Of a DNA stretch of 64,000 bases, positions 40,596 through 50,576 are shown one piece after another. Position 1 is the first letter of the stretch; the number at the start of each line of letters is the position of its first letter. The DNA lies in the NCBI GenBank assembly GCA_963377175.1, contig CAUJNA010002979.1:777643-841642 (forward strand), in the 5' to 3' direction. This stretch comes from Effrenium voratum. Lineage: Eukaryota; Sar; Dinophyceae; Suessiales; Symbiodiniaceae. The notes under the pieces are model-generated. The model saw only the letters and a program-made list of their open reading frames with translations, did no database searches and was not told where the DNA came from. The position numbers were made by a program, and so were the translations under genes.

Positions 40596-40857
40596 GGACC
40601 GCGCCGGTTGGTTCACTTGCCGGACTTGCGACTTATTCTTTCCGGGAGCCGGCGCTGCGGAGCACGACGTCCTCCCCTCGTCGGCCCGCAGCCAGCGCTG
40701 TTTGAATTGCGCTTCGCGCGGCTCTTGGGCTAAGGGCAAGAGCACATGCCGCAAATGCGGCGGCGCGTGGAGCGAGCCACGCGGGCAAGGGAGCGACAAG
40801 CGCCAAAGGCTTTGCCCAAAGTGCAGACCGAAAGCAAGTCGCGCGAAGCGCGCGTGA
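40594..40857 (+). CDS. Zinc-ribbon-like Cys-rich segment in a shifted frame
   Basis: In the frame ending at TGA 40857 the sequence has four CxxC pairs: 'WFTCRTCDLFF', 'RCLNCASRG', 'STCRKCGGAW' and 'RLCPKCRPK', spaced like a double zinc ribbon, with a basic tail. The frame is open from 40426 but only looks protein-like after about 40594, just where the 641-codon frame ends. It is either a C-terminal domain of that protein displaced by a frameshift or a separate exon. I favour the former. Confidence 0.45.
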   Translation, partial: RDRAGWFTCRTCDLFFPGAGAAEHDVLPSSARSQRCLNCASRGSWAKGKSTCRKCGGAWSEPRGQGSDKRQRLCPKCRPKASRAKRA

Positions 40858-40860
40858 TAA

Positions 40861-41370
40861 GTGATCGCGGCCGCTCGGGGCAAAAAGCTAGCTCGAGGTG
40901 CCCGGGGGGAGAGGGCGAGCGGGGAGAAGGGAGAGCGTGACGGAGAAGGTCTGAGCGATTTTTCGTGGGGCCTTGAGCCGCGGTCCTGGCTCGACGCGCG
41001 CGGGCTCAAGGGGGCTCCAGGGACGCTCTCGCTCTCTTCCGCGCCCGAACTACTCAGGACTTGGGAGCCGCGAGCTGCGAGCTTGCTCGCGTTCGCCTTT
41101 CCCGCTCGTCGGCGTCAGGAGCTGCACTGCTGGGGAAGCGCCCCGGAGCTCTGGCGCAAATCCTAAAACTTGAAAATCGAAATCCTTAGCCCCCGAAATC
41201 CAAAACCGCGAAACCAAAAAAACCCCGAGCCCCAAATCCTCGAAGTTCAGGGTTTGGGGTTCGCGGGACTCGGCGTTTGGGATTTCGGGCGCCCGGGGTT
41301 TAGGGCTTAGGATTTTTGAGGTTCGGGGCGCGGGGCTCAGGATTTCGAAGGTTCGGGGTTTAGGATTCCC
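40861..41370. other. No gene; degenerate 'GGTTTAGGGCTTAGG' sequence at end
   Basis: 40861-41160 is GC-rich with GAG-rich runs and no gene. 41165-41370 is made of degenerate repeats of the kind 'GGGTTTGGGGTTCG', 'GGGGTTTAGGGCTTAGGATT' and 'AAACCCCGAGCCCC'. They resemble decayed telomere-like or minisatellite sequence in both orientations. Confidence 0.5.
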
Positions 41371-41374
41371 AAGG

Positions 41375-41640
41375 CGCCCGTAGACCATTTCATCGCCCGT
41401 AGACCATTTTATCGCCCCCAATGGCCGTTTTATCGCCCCCAATGGCCGTTTTATCAAGCGAAGGCAGCCCGTAGACCATTTTATCGCCCGTAGACCATTC
41501 TATCGCCGTTTTATCAAGCCAAGGCAAGCCCGTAAGCCATTTTATCACGCCCGTAGACCATTTTAGCGCCCCCAATGGCCGTTTTATCAAGCCAAGGCAG
41601 CCCGTAGACCATTATATCGCCCGTAGACCATTTTATCTAA
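41375..41640. repeat. Short tandem repeats 'CCCGTAGACCATTTTATCG'
   Basis: About 14 interleaved copies of two 18-20 bp units: 'CGTAGACCATTTTATCGC' and 'CCCCAATGGCCGTTTTATC', sometimes with 'AAGCCAAGGCA' between. The minus-strand frame translates to repeated 'MVYG/KTAIG', an artefact. The following 41641-41998 has no gene; it shows a repeated 'GGGGGGAGGCGGGCTAG' at about 41770 and 41945. Confidence 0.85.
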
Positions 41641-41998
41641 AAGAGACCAGGGCGCACCCCCCCTATAGAGGAAAGTGGTTTGCTCCTTTACATCTTCGAA
41701 AGATCCTGGAAGGTTCCGAGCGGTCTGGGCGGTTCGCCGCGCCTTGCCGCGCAGCCTCTTTCCGGCACGCGGTTAGGGGGGGAGGCGGGCTAGGAGGTGT
41801 GAGGTTAGGCGGCCGCGGCGGTTTCGGGCGCGAGCTTTTCTACGCGCGGAGGCTATATGCGCCGCTTGCGCAAAGGGCGTGTTCCGCCAGGCCCCTTGCG
41901 TGGGCGCCATATCGCCTCCGCCGAAAAGCCCACGCCTGAAATTCGCGGGGGGGAGGCGGGCTAGAAGGTCTTAGGTTAGCCGGCCGCGGCGCGTTGCC

Positions 41999-42500
41999 TT
42001 ATCACCGACCATTCTTTTGAGGGGCCAGCAAAGCTTGTGTTACCTCCGAGTTGACAAGTTGTGGAAGGGCTTCGGACAGGCCAAAATGGAACGGTTTTCA
42101 AGGGGCCGCCTTCTGACTGCAAACCCCCTGAGGAGCGACCCTTATCACCGACCATGCTTTTGAGGGGCCAGCAAAGCCTGCGTTGCCTGCGAGTTGACGC
42201 GTTAGGGCTTCGGAAAGGCCAAAATGGAACGGTTTTCAAGGGGCCGTTTTCTGACTGCAAACCCCCTTAGGAGTGACCCTTATCACCGACCATTCTTTTG
42301 AGGGGCCAGCAAAGCCTGCGTTACCTCCAAGTTGGCAAGCTGAGAAAGGGTTCCGGGAAGGCACAAATGGAGCAATTCTCAAGGGGCCGTTTTCTGACTG
42401 CAAACCCCCTTAGGAGTGACCCTTATGCCTGTGTTACCTCCAAGTTGGCGAATTGAGAAAGAGGTTCGTGGAAGCCAAAAATGGAACGGTTTTCAAGGGG
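41999..42500. repeat. Tandem repeat of about 140 bp
   Basis: Units start CTTATCACCGACCAT at about 41999, 42140 and 42279, with a fourth, partial unit at 42420. Each holds 'TTTTGAGGGGCCAGCAAAGC', 'TTACCTCCGAGTTG', 'GCCAAAATGGAACGGTTTTC' and 'CTGACTGCAAACCCCCT'. It ends where the truncated capsid gene begins (42551). Confidence 0.9.
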
Positions 42501-42550
42501 CCGCCGCTCCCCCGCCCAGATCTCGTAGGTTCCTGAGGGTCTGAGGAACC

Positions 42551-43459
42551 TGCTACGGCCGCACCGTGGCCGTGCGTGACCTGCTGAAGGGCCGCGAGTA
42601 CAACCGCAACAAGGCCATGGAGGGTTTCGACGAAGTGAACGACCCCCGCATCGCCCGCGCGGTGCACCAGGGCGGCTACGCGGACGTGCTGCTGCGCCCC
42701 ACCATGGTGGGCATCCTGCGCTGCGGGAAGATGCTGCCGCCGCAGCTGAACCTGGTGATAGAAATTGAGTTTGCGGACGCGACGACTGCGCTGTGGTCCG
42801 AGAACGCCGGGGCGCACCCGGCGGGGGCCACGCTGAGCACCGACTTCGAGATCCAGAACGTCCGAGTTCTGGCCTCCCAGGTCGTCCTGGACTCTGCGCT
42901 GGTGGAGTCCTTCAACCGCGTGCTCCTCTCAGGAAGGTCCCTGGTGTTCAGCTACCCCACGGTGCACACGCAGCAGTCCAGCGTCCCGAACGGCGTGGCG
43001 GAGCACAACGTCACCGTGGCGCGCGCCTTCACGAAACTCATGGGCGCGTTTGTGACTTTTTGGGACAACGACGCGGGCTCCAAGATCCACTTGCTGGCCA
43101 ACCCGGGGCAGGACGTGGCCCCCATCGGCGCGGCCAGGCAGGAGGACAGCCTCCTGGAGTCTCAGATGCAGCTGGGCAGCCTGCAGTACCCTCACAACCC
43201 CACGAAGGGAGCCTCGGAGCACTTCCACTTCCTCTCGGTCCTTGCGGGCACCTACGACGACACGGCGCGCAACATCGACATCGGCCGCGTGGGCTACCTG
43301 CGCCACAGCTTCATTGCCGGCTTTCCCGTGCCCAAGATGCCGCTGAGTGGTGTCAGCACCCGCTCGGGCGACCTTGCCCGGTTCACCTTCAAGGGCATCC
43401 ACCTGGTGGCCTACCAGCTGGTGACGCTCTCCGGCGCGGGCGTCCCTGTGCTGGACTAA
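42551..43459 (+). CDS. Major capsid protein (PLV, double-jelly-roll type?), 5' truncated
   Basis: The longest undamaged capsid frame: 301 codons from Tyr-Gly-Arg (42554) to TAA 43459. The N-terminal about 100 residues are missing compared with 15381. Features: 'YGRTVAVRDLLKGREYNRNK', 'MVGILRCGKMLPPQLNLVIE' (PLV/Polinton capsid proteins typically have an 'LPP..l.i.i' strand here), 'FEIQNVRVLASQVVLD', 'YPHNPTKGASEHFHFLSVL', and a C-terminal 'YQLVTLSGAGVPVLD'. Assignment as MCP rests on this pattern, on five copies in the window, and on company with a packaging ATPase, penton-like gene and integrase. A hairpin follows the stop. Confidence 0.68.
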   Translation, partial: CYGRTVAVRDLLKGREYNRNKAMEGFDEVNDPRIARAVHQGGYADVLLRPTMVGILRCGKMLPPQLNLVIEIEFADATTALWSENAGAHPAGATLSTDFEIQNVRVLASQVVLDSALVESFNRVLLSGRSLVFSYPTVHTQQSSVPNGVAEHNVTVARAFTKLMGAFVTFWDNDAGSKIHLLANPGQDVAPIGAARQEDSLLESQMQLGSLQYPHNPTKGASEHFHFLSVLAGTYDDTARNIDIGRVGYLRHSFIAGFPVPKMPLSGVSTRSGDLARFTFKGIHLVAYQLVTLSGAGVPVLD

Positions 43460-43474
43460 AACAAAAAAACGGCC

Positions 43475-43514
43475 CGCTGTCCTTCTTAGTCGTTTTTGAC
43501 TAGAGATGACAGCG
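43475..43514 (+). terminator. Hairpin downstream of capsid stop
   Basis: CGCTGTC ... GACAGCG arms with inner AGTC/GACT pairing around TTTTT. It lies 16 bp after the stop in A-rich sequence. The counterpart after the copy at 6743 is at 7733-7860 with different bases but the same architecture. A 3'-end role is inferred. Confidence 0.4.
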
Positions 43515-43582
43515 CCCAAAAAAACATGCAAAAACATGGAAAAATGGACTTGTTCCAGGCCCCTCGGATTAGAGGAAGCCAC

Positions 43583-44102
43583 CTAGTCCGGAATGCTCAG
43601 CCGCTCCGCAAGCTCTGCCGTGGCCGCGCGCGCAATCTCGTCGCACAGCGCAGCAGGAACGCTGTAGAGCAGCTCGCGTGACTGGCTGACCCTCTCGTAC
43701 TGCCCCTCCATCAGCCGGGGCCCCCGCTGCGCAGCCCGGAGGTGCCTGCCGTCCTGCCTCGCCTCGGCCTCCAGCGCATGTTGGTCCACAGCCGCGTCTG
43801 CTTCCTGTACGGAGTTCCGTACTTGCAGTAGGTCACGTCCACCCAAGGGGTCAAAGCGCGCAATGATCTCAAGGGCGCTGAGCACCAGCGCGTCGCCCTC
43901 CAGGAGCCGCCGCGGGCGCGTCGTCAGCGCACGGCTGTATTTCGTGCAAACCGGGCTGCGTGTAGTCCCAGCTCCGGATGTCGCACAGGATGGTGGGCTC
44001 AAATTTCGACACGATGTCCAGGGAGACGACCTCCCAGCCCGCCGCCTCGAAGGCCCTGCCCACCGACTTGGTGCCGCAGAAAAGCTCCAGGAGTCTCGGC
44101 AT
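43583..44102 (-). pseudogene. PLV cytosine methyltransferase, frameshifted
   Basis: ATG 44102: MPRLLELFCGTKSVGRAFE (motif I; here with the more usual FCGT) and 'VVSLDIVSKFEPTILCD'. A frameshift occurs near 43960, then 'SPVCTKYSRALTTRPRRL' (motif IV). About 45 codons around the 'ENPQTGLLK' motif are lost (near 43850). The C-terminal 'QSRELLYSVPAALCDEIA' is preserved to about 43600. It is convergent with the capsid gene. Confidence 0.78.
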
Positions 44103-44211
44103 TTTTAAAGAGCAAGATCACCGCCAGTGCGACGACCAAGAAGACTCGCGCGTTCATCGGACCGGACTTTTTTCCTACGGACAAAAAAAAGGAGCCGAAC
44201 TTCGCAACCAT
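44001..44211 (-). CDS. Possible small membrane peptide overlapping methyltransferase start
   Basis: ATG 44211 opens a 70-codon frame: MVAKFGSFFLSVGKKSGPMN, then a clear hydrophobic segment 'ARVFLVVALAVILLF', then a tail that overlaps the methyltransferase start in another frame. Small single-span proteins occur in PLVs, but overlap with a known gene and absence of a second copy make chance likely. The ATG overlaps that of gene i on the plus strand. Confidence 0.25.
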
Positions 44212-44480
44212 GAAGCTTGCACTCGGGCTGGACGTTCAGACCAATGCCAAGGGGGGAAAATTCATGTCCATAGAGGACTCCCATCAGGGCGCGCTGGTGT
44301 GCAAGGTGGACGTGGAGGTGCTGTGGGAGCCCGGCAACTTCCAGGACGACGGGGCCAAGAGGGTGGGCGTGTGCTTTGCGAGCAACACCGACCTGGAGCT
44401 GTGGACGGATGGGGTGGAGCAGGGCGTCATTGACAACATGATCGTCTTCCACGGGGGCCGCCCGCCGGGAACCGATTGGG
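44210..44480 (+). CDS. PLV gene i, unknown function, 3' end lost in repeats
   Basis: ATG 44210: MKLALGLDVQTNAKGGKFMS, then 'HQGALVCKVDVEVLWEPGNF', 'RVGVCFASNTDLELWTDG' and 'DNMIVFHGGRPPG'. From about 44480 the frame runs into a 'GCCACTGTGAAAGTGGC' repeat and is no longer the original protein. The remnant at 7895-8140 shows a different, likelier C-terminus. Strand-rich and about 100-120 residues when whole. No family recognised. Confidence 0.5.
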
Positions 44481-45215
44481 GGGGGGCCACTGTGAAAGTG
44501 GCGGCCACTGTGAAAGTGGCGGGGGGGGGGGCCACTGTGAAAGTGGCGGCCGCTGCACAAGTGGCATGGAGGCCGCTGTTCAAGTGGCAGGCCGCTGTGC
44601 AAGTGGCATGCAGGCCACTGTGAAAGTGGCGGCCACTGTACAAGTGGCGTGCGCTGGGTACGTGCGAAGCGGGCACTTTTGACGTGCCGAGCAGGCGCAG
44701 CGCCGAGCGGGCATGTAGGGATAGTACGGGTTTGCCCAACGCGGGTTCGCCCGACGACTCTGAGTACGGGTTCGCCCAACGGGTTCGCCCAACGACTCTG
44801 AGTACTGGCTCGCCCAACCTCGTTTGATGGCTCGCCCAACGTGGAGGCTTCGATACCGAGCGCGCCACCTTCCCGGCATAGATCCCGGCCGCGCCACCTG
44901 CCCGGCATCGGGGCCACGCCAGCCCGCCGAGTCATACGAATCATACGGATCATACGGTCATGCGGCAACGTGGAGGCTTCGACACCTAGCGCGCCACATC
45001 CCTGCCTGGCATCGAAGCCTCCATCCGGCCGCACCACCTGCCCGGCATAGAAGCCTCCCGGCCGCGCCACCTGGCCGGCGTAGAAGCCTCCTGCCGAGCC
45101 TGCGCCACCCGAGGTCGGGATTCTTCCACCAAGGTCGGAGTTCCGACTTCGGTCTCCCACCGAGGTCGGAATTCCGACTTCGGTCTTCCACCGAGGTCGG
45201 AATTCCGACCTTGCT
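44478..45215. repeat. Palindromic interspersed repeats
   Basis: 44480-44650: six or seven 'GGCCACTGTGAAAGTGGCGG' or 'CAAGTGGCA' units, each self-complementary. 44715-44830: repeats of 'GGGTTCGCCCAACG.CTCTGAGTA'. 44840-45110: inverted copies of the 'GGCTTCTATGCCGGGCAGGTG' family found at 8670-9480. 45120-45212: three copies of a GTCGGAATTCCGAC palindrome (also at 59512). No gene. Confidence 0.8.
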
Positions 45216-45324
45216 TTTTTGCCCGAAAAACCCATCACCGGGCCAGCGCCGAAGGTCCGGCAGTGATGCTGTCCTCGTAGCATCGCTGACAGAGCGTTTT
45301 TTTCACAATTACTCGCTTTGCCGT

Positions 45325-45536
45325 CAATCCTGCAGGATTGCCCCCTTCAATCCTGCGCTGGGCACAGGATTGGCCCCCTTCAATCCTGCGCTGGCAACAG
45401 GATTGCCCCACTCAATCCTGCGCTGGGCGCAGGATTGCCCCGGTGTCTTCCAGAAAACTCCGTGAGCGCACTGCTATACAGCAGGGCGCTCACGGAAAAC
45501 TCCGGGAGCGCGTCGCTACACAGCGATGCGCTCCCG
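45325..45536 (+). promoter_or_regulatory. Palindrome array and two hairpins upstream of ATPase
   Basis: Four palindromes with CAATCCTG / CAGGATTG ends lie at 45325-45340 (no spacer), 45348-45372, 45381-45405 and 45413-45437. Two hairpins with 9-10 bp perfect outer arms follow: 45460-45495 (CCGTGAGCGC...) and 45503-45536 (CGGGAGCGC...), each with CTGCT or TCGCT inner arms and an ATAC/ACAC loop. The two stems differ in sequence but keep pairing. CAATCCTG palindromes also precede the ATPase at 11453 and 31717 and lie near the fragment at 59280-59327. Confidence 0.65.
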
Positions 45537-45586
45537 CACTCGCCGCCCGGCTTCCCGGCTTCGAATTTGGCAAGTGAAACAAAGGG

Positions 45587-46384
45587 ATGGGGAAGATCAA
45601 GCTGTTTCCTGTGCCTGAATACAGCAGCAAACAATCCTCTGATCCCGTGGTGCCCCTGGTTCCGCGCACGGGCATTTTCCTCGGGCCATCAAAATCGGGC
45701 AAAACTGTGACTCTGATCAGCCTGATTCTGGAGCAGTATCGCGGCGTGTTTGAGAGAATCTACATCTTTAGCCCGTCCATCGACATTGATGACGGCTGGA
45801 TTCCCGTCAAGAAGTACATCGAAGAGGACCCGGGGGTGAACACCGAACGGGAGCAAGCGTACTGGGACGAGTGGGACGAGGCGGCGCTGCGCCGCATCAT
45901 CCTGCAGCAGCGCAAGATCACGGAGGCATCCAAGAAGTTGGAGATGAAGAAACTGTATCAGGTCCTGATAATCTGTGACGATATGGCTGATATGCCTCAG
46001 CTCCACAAACCCAACGCCGCCCTGGACACGCTGTTCATCAGGGGCCGGCGCATGCAGATCAACACCTGGGTGAGCTCGCAGAAGCTGAGGCTCATAAGCG
46101 CCGCCGTGCGGGTGAACATCCAATTCCTCTGCTGTTGGAGGCTGCGCAACCAGCACGAGCTGGACGCCGTGGTGGAGGAGCTCAGCGCCTTGCTGCCGAA
46201 GGAGCAGCTGTACCGGCTGTATGAGCAGGCGACGCGGGAACCCTACAGTTTCCTGTTCGTCTACCATCTGAAGCCGAAGAACGAAATGTTCCACATACGC
46301 TTCGAAGAGCGCTTCGCACTTGAAAAAGACGCCGATGGGAGCGGCGCTCAGCTTCCTGGGCCAGAAGCTGTTCGCCAGCTCCAC
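45587..46384 (+). pseudogene. PLV packaging ATPase, interrupted by a LINE near its 3' end
   Basis: ATG 45587: MGKIKLFPVPEYSSKQSSD. Walker A is GPSKSGKT, Walker B 'VLIICDDMAD' (Asp-Asp kept), and 'TWVSSQKLRLISAAVR' is present. It is open for 266 codons to the insertion site at 46384, in the sequence TTCGCCAGCTCCAC. The continuation is at 57168. Were the LINE absent, the frame would end as in 11564-12382, about 8 codons later. Before insertion the copy therefore seems to have been intact. It is about 85-90% identical to the copy at 11564 by eye. Confidence 0.85.
46371..46384 (+). repeat. LINE target-site duplication, left copy
   Basis: TTCGCCAGCTCCAC, the ATPase/penton-overlap sequence. The second copy is at 57154-57167. 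In the uninterrupted gene (12347-12360) the sequence occurs once. Confidence 0.9.
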
Positions 46385-47105
46385 TTTTTTCCCATTTTAT
46401 TCTGCGCGGCGCTGTTTGGCCGCAGCACCGGGCCCTGGCCGTAGCAGGGACCCAGCACCCTGTACAAGTGACATTTACCGTGGCAACAAACAGGGGGAGG
46501 AGAAAAAGGGGGCCACAAACAAGCCCAGAAAACAAACAACCCCCACGGAAAGAGCGCCCGCTTTGGGGCAAAGCACTGGGAAATCTACTAGCCGATCAAT
46601 TATCGGTTCTGCAAGACCCGAAAGGCATTGTAAGTGTCCCACACGGGAGAAGCACCCTCAAGCGGATTTGCAGCGACCACATTGGAGTGCACATCTAGAC
46701 TGTCTCTCACACCAGGCCCAGGAACATGGGGTCCGGGCAAACCCGATCTCAAGCAAAAGTCACGTGCAAATGGAAAAGCACGGGCAACCCAAGAGGGAAA
46801 TGAATCATACCGCATAGAAGTTAGTGATAAACACCACATCAGCATAAGGCGCAGCACACAAGTGGCCAGACGGGAAAAAACCCCGTCTGAGTTGTGCAAC
46901 TGGGACCCACAGCACAAGGGTGTGGGTACACATCGGCGGAATACAACAGGAAAGGCTCGGGCAGCCTGTGCCCGAGTTAACTGAACTGCGGTAAGCTGGC
47001 GCAAGGTAATAAATCCATGGGCAGAGAGCTACCACATGTAGAGCATTGAATTATCGGGCACCTGCCCCACGATTTCGTTTTTTCAATCTTGCATGCAAGG
47101 ACCGC
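46385..47105 (-). other. LINE 3' untranslated region
   Basis: No open frame on the minus strand that resembles a protein. The sequence is unique and ends at the T-run 46385-46390, the complement of a short poly-A. The plus-strand open frames here are not protein-like. Confidence 0.6.
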
Positions 47106-47846
47106 CTAGCTGCCCCTGACATCACGGGATCCCGCGTTGGTGGGCAAACACATCATTCCACTGAGATTGCTCGGGTATGACCATTGCACACAGTACTGGC
47201 ACAGATGATCCACACTTTCTTGCTGGTGCCTCATAGCAGGGCGTACCGCACATCCGCTAACCTTGGTTGAGAAGCCGAAAGCCCTCATTGAGATAACGTC
47301 ATTAGTGCGCTTGCCCGTGAGTTCCAGTCCCGGGAAGAGTTGTTGGAGTTGCTGAACCGTGACTCTTAGCATGTCAGCCTGTGCAGCCAGTGAGCGCAGA
47401 AGAGTGGGCCGTGCGATGGCCTGGACGGTGTCAAATCCAACGTATTCTGTGGCACAGCCCCGTTTAGTCTGCTCCAGGCGGACTGGGAAACGGGCATGTG
47501 TGGCAACATAAAAGTTCGCTAGAAGCTCAAGAGGCACCCCAATCACCAGCACGAGGGTCCGGTGCCCTGGGCCACGACAGGGTTTGGAGCCAAAGCCAAA
47601 CAAGCATAGCCAGGTATCCGCCCACATTACAAGCGTTAGCGCACTCATCCGGGAGGGCCGGAAGTCTAACAGGTCTTGCATCAAGGGGCAACCAAGACTT
47701 AAGATGCAGGAATGTGCGGTCACATCTGGGAATAGGCTTGATCAGGGCGTCCACAGGGCACCCATCACGGGCACTGTGCGTCTCTAGTTGTGTTTCCTGT
47801 TGTGTGAGCTTAGCGATTTCACGTTCCCGGAACTTAGATACCTCGT
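47106..47846 (-). pseudogene. LINE ORF2 C-terminal region
   Basis: Continues the RNase H frame with 'HNEVSKFREREIAKLTQQET' and 'CDRTFLHLKSWLP', then changes frame near 47720 to 'LVLVIGVPLELLANFYVATH', 'LQQLFPGLELTGKRT', and a Cys/His cluster 'RHQQESVDHLCQYC' near the end. Such a terminal cluster is a common feature of LINE ORF2 proteins. The frame change shows the copy is damaged. Confidence 0.6.
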
Positions 47847-48420
47847 TATGGTAAAGCAGGGCGCTCACGGACAATATGATCGTGCACACTATTGGCAGCT
47901 GCTTTAACCACGGTAGGTGTGGCACTCATAGCGTGCGAGGCCAGCCTGTCAGCCAAGGCGTTAGCATAGATACCCCAGAGGTCCTCGGGGTCACGTGCAT
48001 CTACCAGAGACCGGTGAGCCTTGATTTTACACACTTTTGATTTACCACATATCCAAGCATGGAAAATACGGGCAAAAATGTCCATGTTGGAGATAGCAAC
48101 TGGCAGTGTCGAACACCGGTGGCGTTTCCACTGATCAATGCGCTGACAGAGATCAACCACGTATTGGGAATCTGAGTATATCAAACAATGCCGAGGTCTG
48201 TCCAGAGAAGCCGACTCCAAAGCAACCATAACCGCGATGGCTTCGGCGCGTGCAGCAGTTTGAAGGTGTGGCACCAACCCTGATGCGAAGCACGTCAATC
48301 CAGACATGTCCGTGTCATCACGGGGACGACTCATGAGTGCACGACGGTCCGCGGGCGTACTAGCGTGCGGCTGGCTGCGTGGGGAAAGCACATGCCCCGT
48401 CTGTATAAAACACCAAGGCG
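47846..48420 (-). pseudogene. LINE RNase H domain
   Basis: RNase H motifs in order: the first Asp in 'VFYTDGACAF' (in the RT frame, about 48385-48410), Glu in 'AEAIAVMVALE' (about 48220-48260), Asp in 'IYSDSQYVVDL' (about 48150-48190), 'KIKAHRSLVD' (about 47995-48030) and the last Asp in 'ANALADRLA' (about 47935-47965). All four acidic residues are present. A frameshift lies near 48390 between the RT and RNase H frames. The enzyme degrades the RNA of RNA-DNA hybrids during retrotransposition. Confidence 0.75.
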
Positions 48421-50576
48421 TCTTCCGAGTGAGTGTCAACAGGAATCGGGTCTGGGAGGCGGCGGGCGCTATGCCAGACTTGAAGTACTGCGGCGTCAGG
48501 ATGCGCGAAGGCAATCGGCAGGTATACCCATTGAGGGCGGGCATTGCGCAACAATGCAATCACGTCGGGCCAGTCAGCTCTGAGTGCACTAGTGGCCTCA
48601 CAGGTGAGCAAGCGATGTGACATATCATCCGGGGCGTTACACAACTGGCAAAGTTCCTCCTCGATGCCCAAGTCCCAAAGCTGTTTACGAGTACCACTGC
48701 AGACTACACCAGCAACTGACAGTTGGGCGATTTTACGATCGCTCTTGGGGAGTGCGGTGAAAACATCTCTGGTATTCATGAAGTCCCACATGGCGTCACC
48801 AGGCGTACCCTTGCGGTCACCGATGATGGCCGGTGCGATCAGGCTCCAGATAGTATCAAGCAACTTCCCTGTCTCAGCGGAGGAACATGAAAGGGGGTTG
48901 AAGGCGAAAGGACCAACACCCCGGATTTCACCAGTAGGCAACATCGTGAGACCAACCGAGTGTAGGTAAAGTGCAAGACTGGATGCGGGTCCCTGGGCGT
49001 GCCTACCCTTGAACTGTGCAACACGTCTGACGAAAGACATGGCTTGGTCCGGGGACCGAAAGTGCCATCGAGCCAGCATGTTGAGGGCACTCCTAAGGAT
49101 ATAAACCACGGGATCCAACATCACATGGCACAATGTATGACAGACAATTGCCGGGTTAGCGTTATGCCAACTGCCCACCAGGGCATTGGAAGCGGCCCTC
49201 CGAATGCGTGCAATATCGGCTTTGTTCAAGTATCTGAATTCCATCCCATACAGGATTTTGGGGTATAGCGCCCCGCGTATGAGTCTGGCTCGTATTAAGA
49301 TGTCATCACTGGCAGCAAGGATACGGTCAGCCAATATGCGGGCCCTACGCACTCTTGTGGGTCCATCGCTAGGCAGCGAGGCACGGCTGTAGTGCACCGG
49401 AACCCCCAAGTCAACGGCCTGATGCTTGACGGTCACGGCGTCTGGGCGACCCAGCACAGCAGATGAAGCAACCTGCCACAGGCGTGACATGGTTGCAGTA
49501 CTTCCCCAACCCCAGCTTTTTTGCAAATCAATATCAAGGCGAAAGATATTCAGGAATGCAAAAAGCGCAGCGAGGGCGCGAGGTGGCGTGTCAGTATCAA
49601 AGCTCAGCCATCCCCAGTTGTCGGCGTAAGCCGTGGGGCAGACCCCGTGTCGGGCTAGGAAATTATGATAGACGTGGCTCAAACCGAGCATTCCAACTAC
49701 ACTCATCGAATCCCCTTCTGGCAAACCTGTGGACGATGACACTGGATCTCCAAGTTTGCCGTGGAAAGTGGGAAATCGAACCAAGTGCTGCAAGGAACGC
49801 AACCAGGCACTAGTGTCAGCACGCGGAAGATTGAGGTGATCGAAAACAGCCTGCGTTCTCCCTCTGGAAATGGTATTGAAAGCCTTCACCAAATCTAAAA
49901 CAAACCCATTCATCGGTTGCGAGTTAGTTCCAGCCTCTTCCAGGGTATTTTGGATAATAAGCACAAGATCATTGGGGCCACGTCCCTGCAATCCACACCC
50001 GATGGTAGACGGGAAATGAGAAGACCAAGTGGGAACAATTTGATCACACATTATGCGGCTGTACAGCCGATTGAGGCAACCCAGGATCGTGATTGGCCTA
50101 CCATCAGACATACTGTTAGCGCCAGAACGTTTGGCCAAAAGCGCAACCCTTGATACCATAGCCTGGGCGTGCCAGCCCCCTTCCAATGTGACGCGTGAAA
50201 AAAGGAAGCACAAATGCTCCACGGCGGCGGGGGGTAACAGCTTTAATTCCTCGTAGGAAAAACCGTCTGCTCCTCTGCACTTACCGTTCGGAAGCGACCG
50301 AATCAGTCTCTGAACATTGGGCAGGTCATCCCACCTGATGGCAATGTGCGGGAGATCATGCGAGAGTTCATCAAGCAACTGCTGGCATTGTGCATCACAG
50401 GCAAGCTGAGAGGCTTCAACCGGGTCATCACGGCCCCAGTACGGTCTCCAGTATTCGGCAAAAACTTCCGCGAGCTCATCCACCGAGGCTGCCACCTTGT
50501 GTTGCACAAAAATGCCGCTGGGCGGCAAGGCGTTGCCTAAGCACACTACTGTAACCACGTTGTCCTGCTGAGACAC
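48360..50576 (-). pseudogene. LINE reverse transcriptase
   Basis: RT fingers/palm: 'IRSLPNGKCRGADGFSYEEL' (motif 1/2 region), 'FVLDLVKAFNTISR' (motif A, first Asp), 'GLPEGDSMSVVGML' (motif B), 'AYADNWGWLSFD' (motif C, where the usual second Asp is Asn). A thumb and a Cys-His region ('CQLCNAPDDMSHRLLTCE', about 48610-48660) follow. This frame overlaps the endonuclease frame at 50546-50576 in a different phase, with no ATG, so a frameshift probably split an ancestral ORF2 here. Confidence 0.85.
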
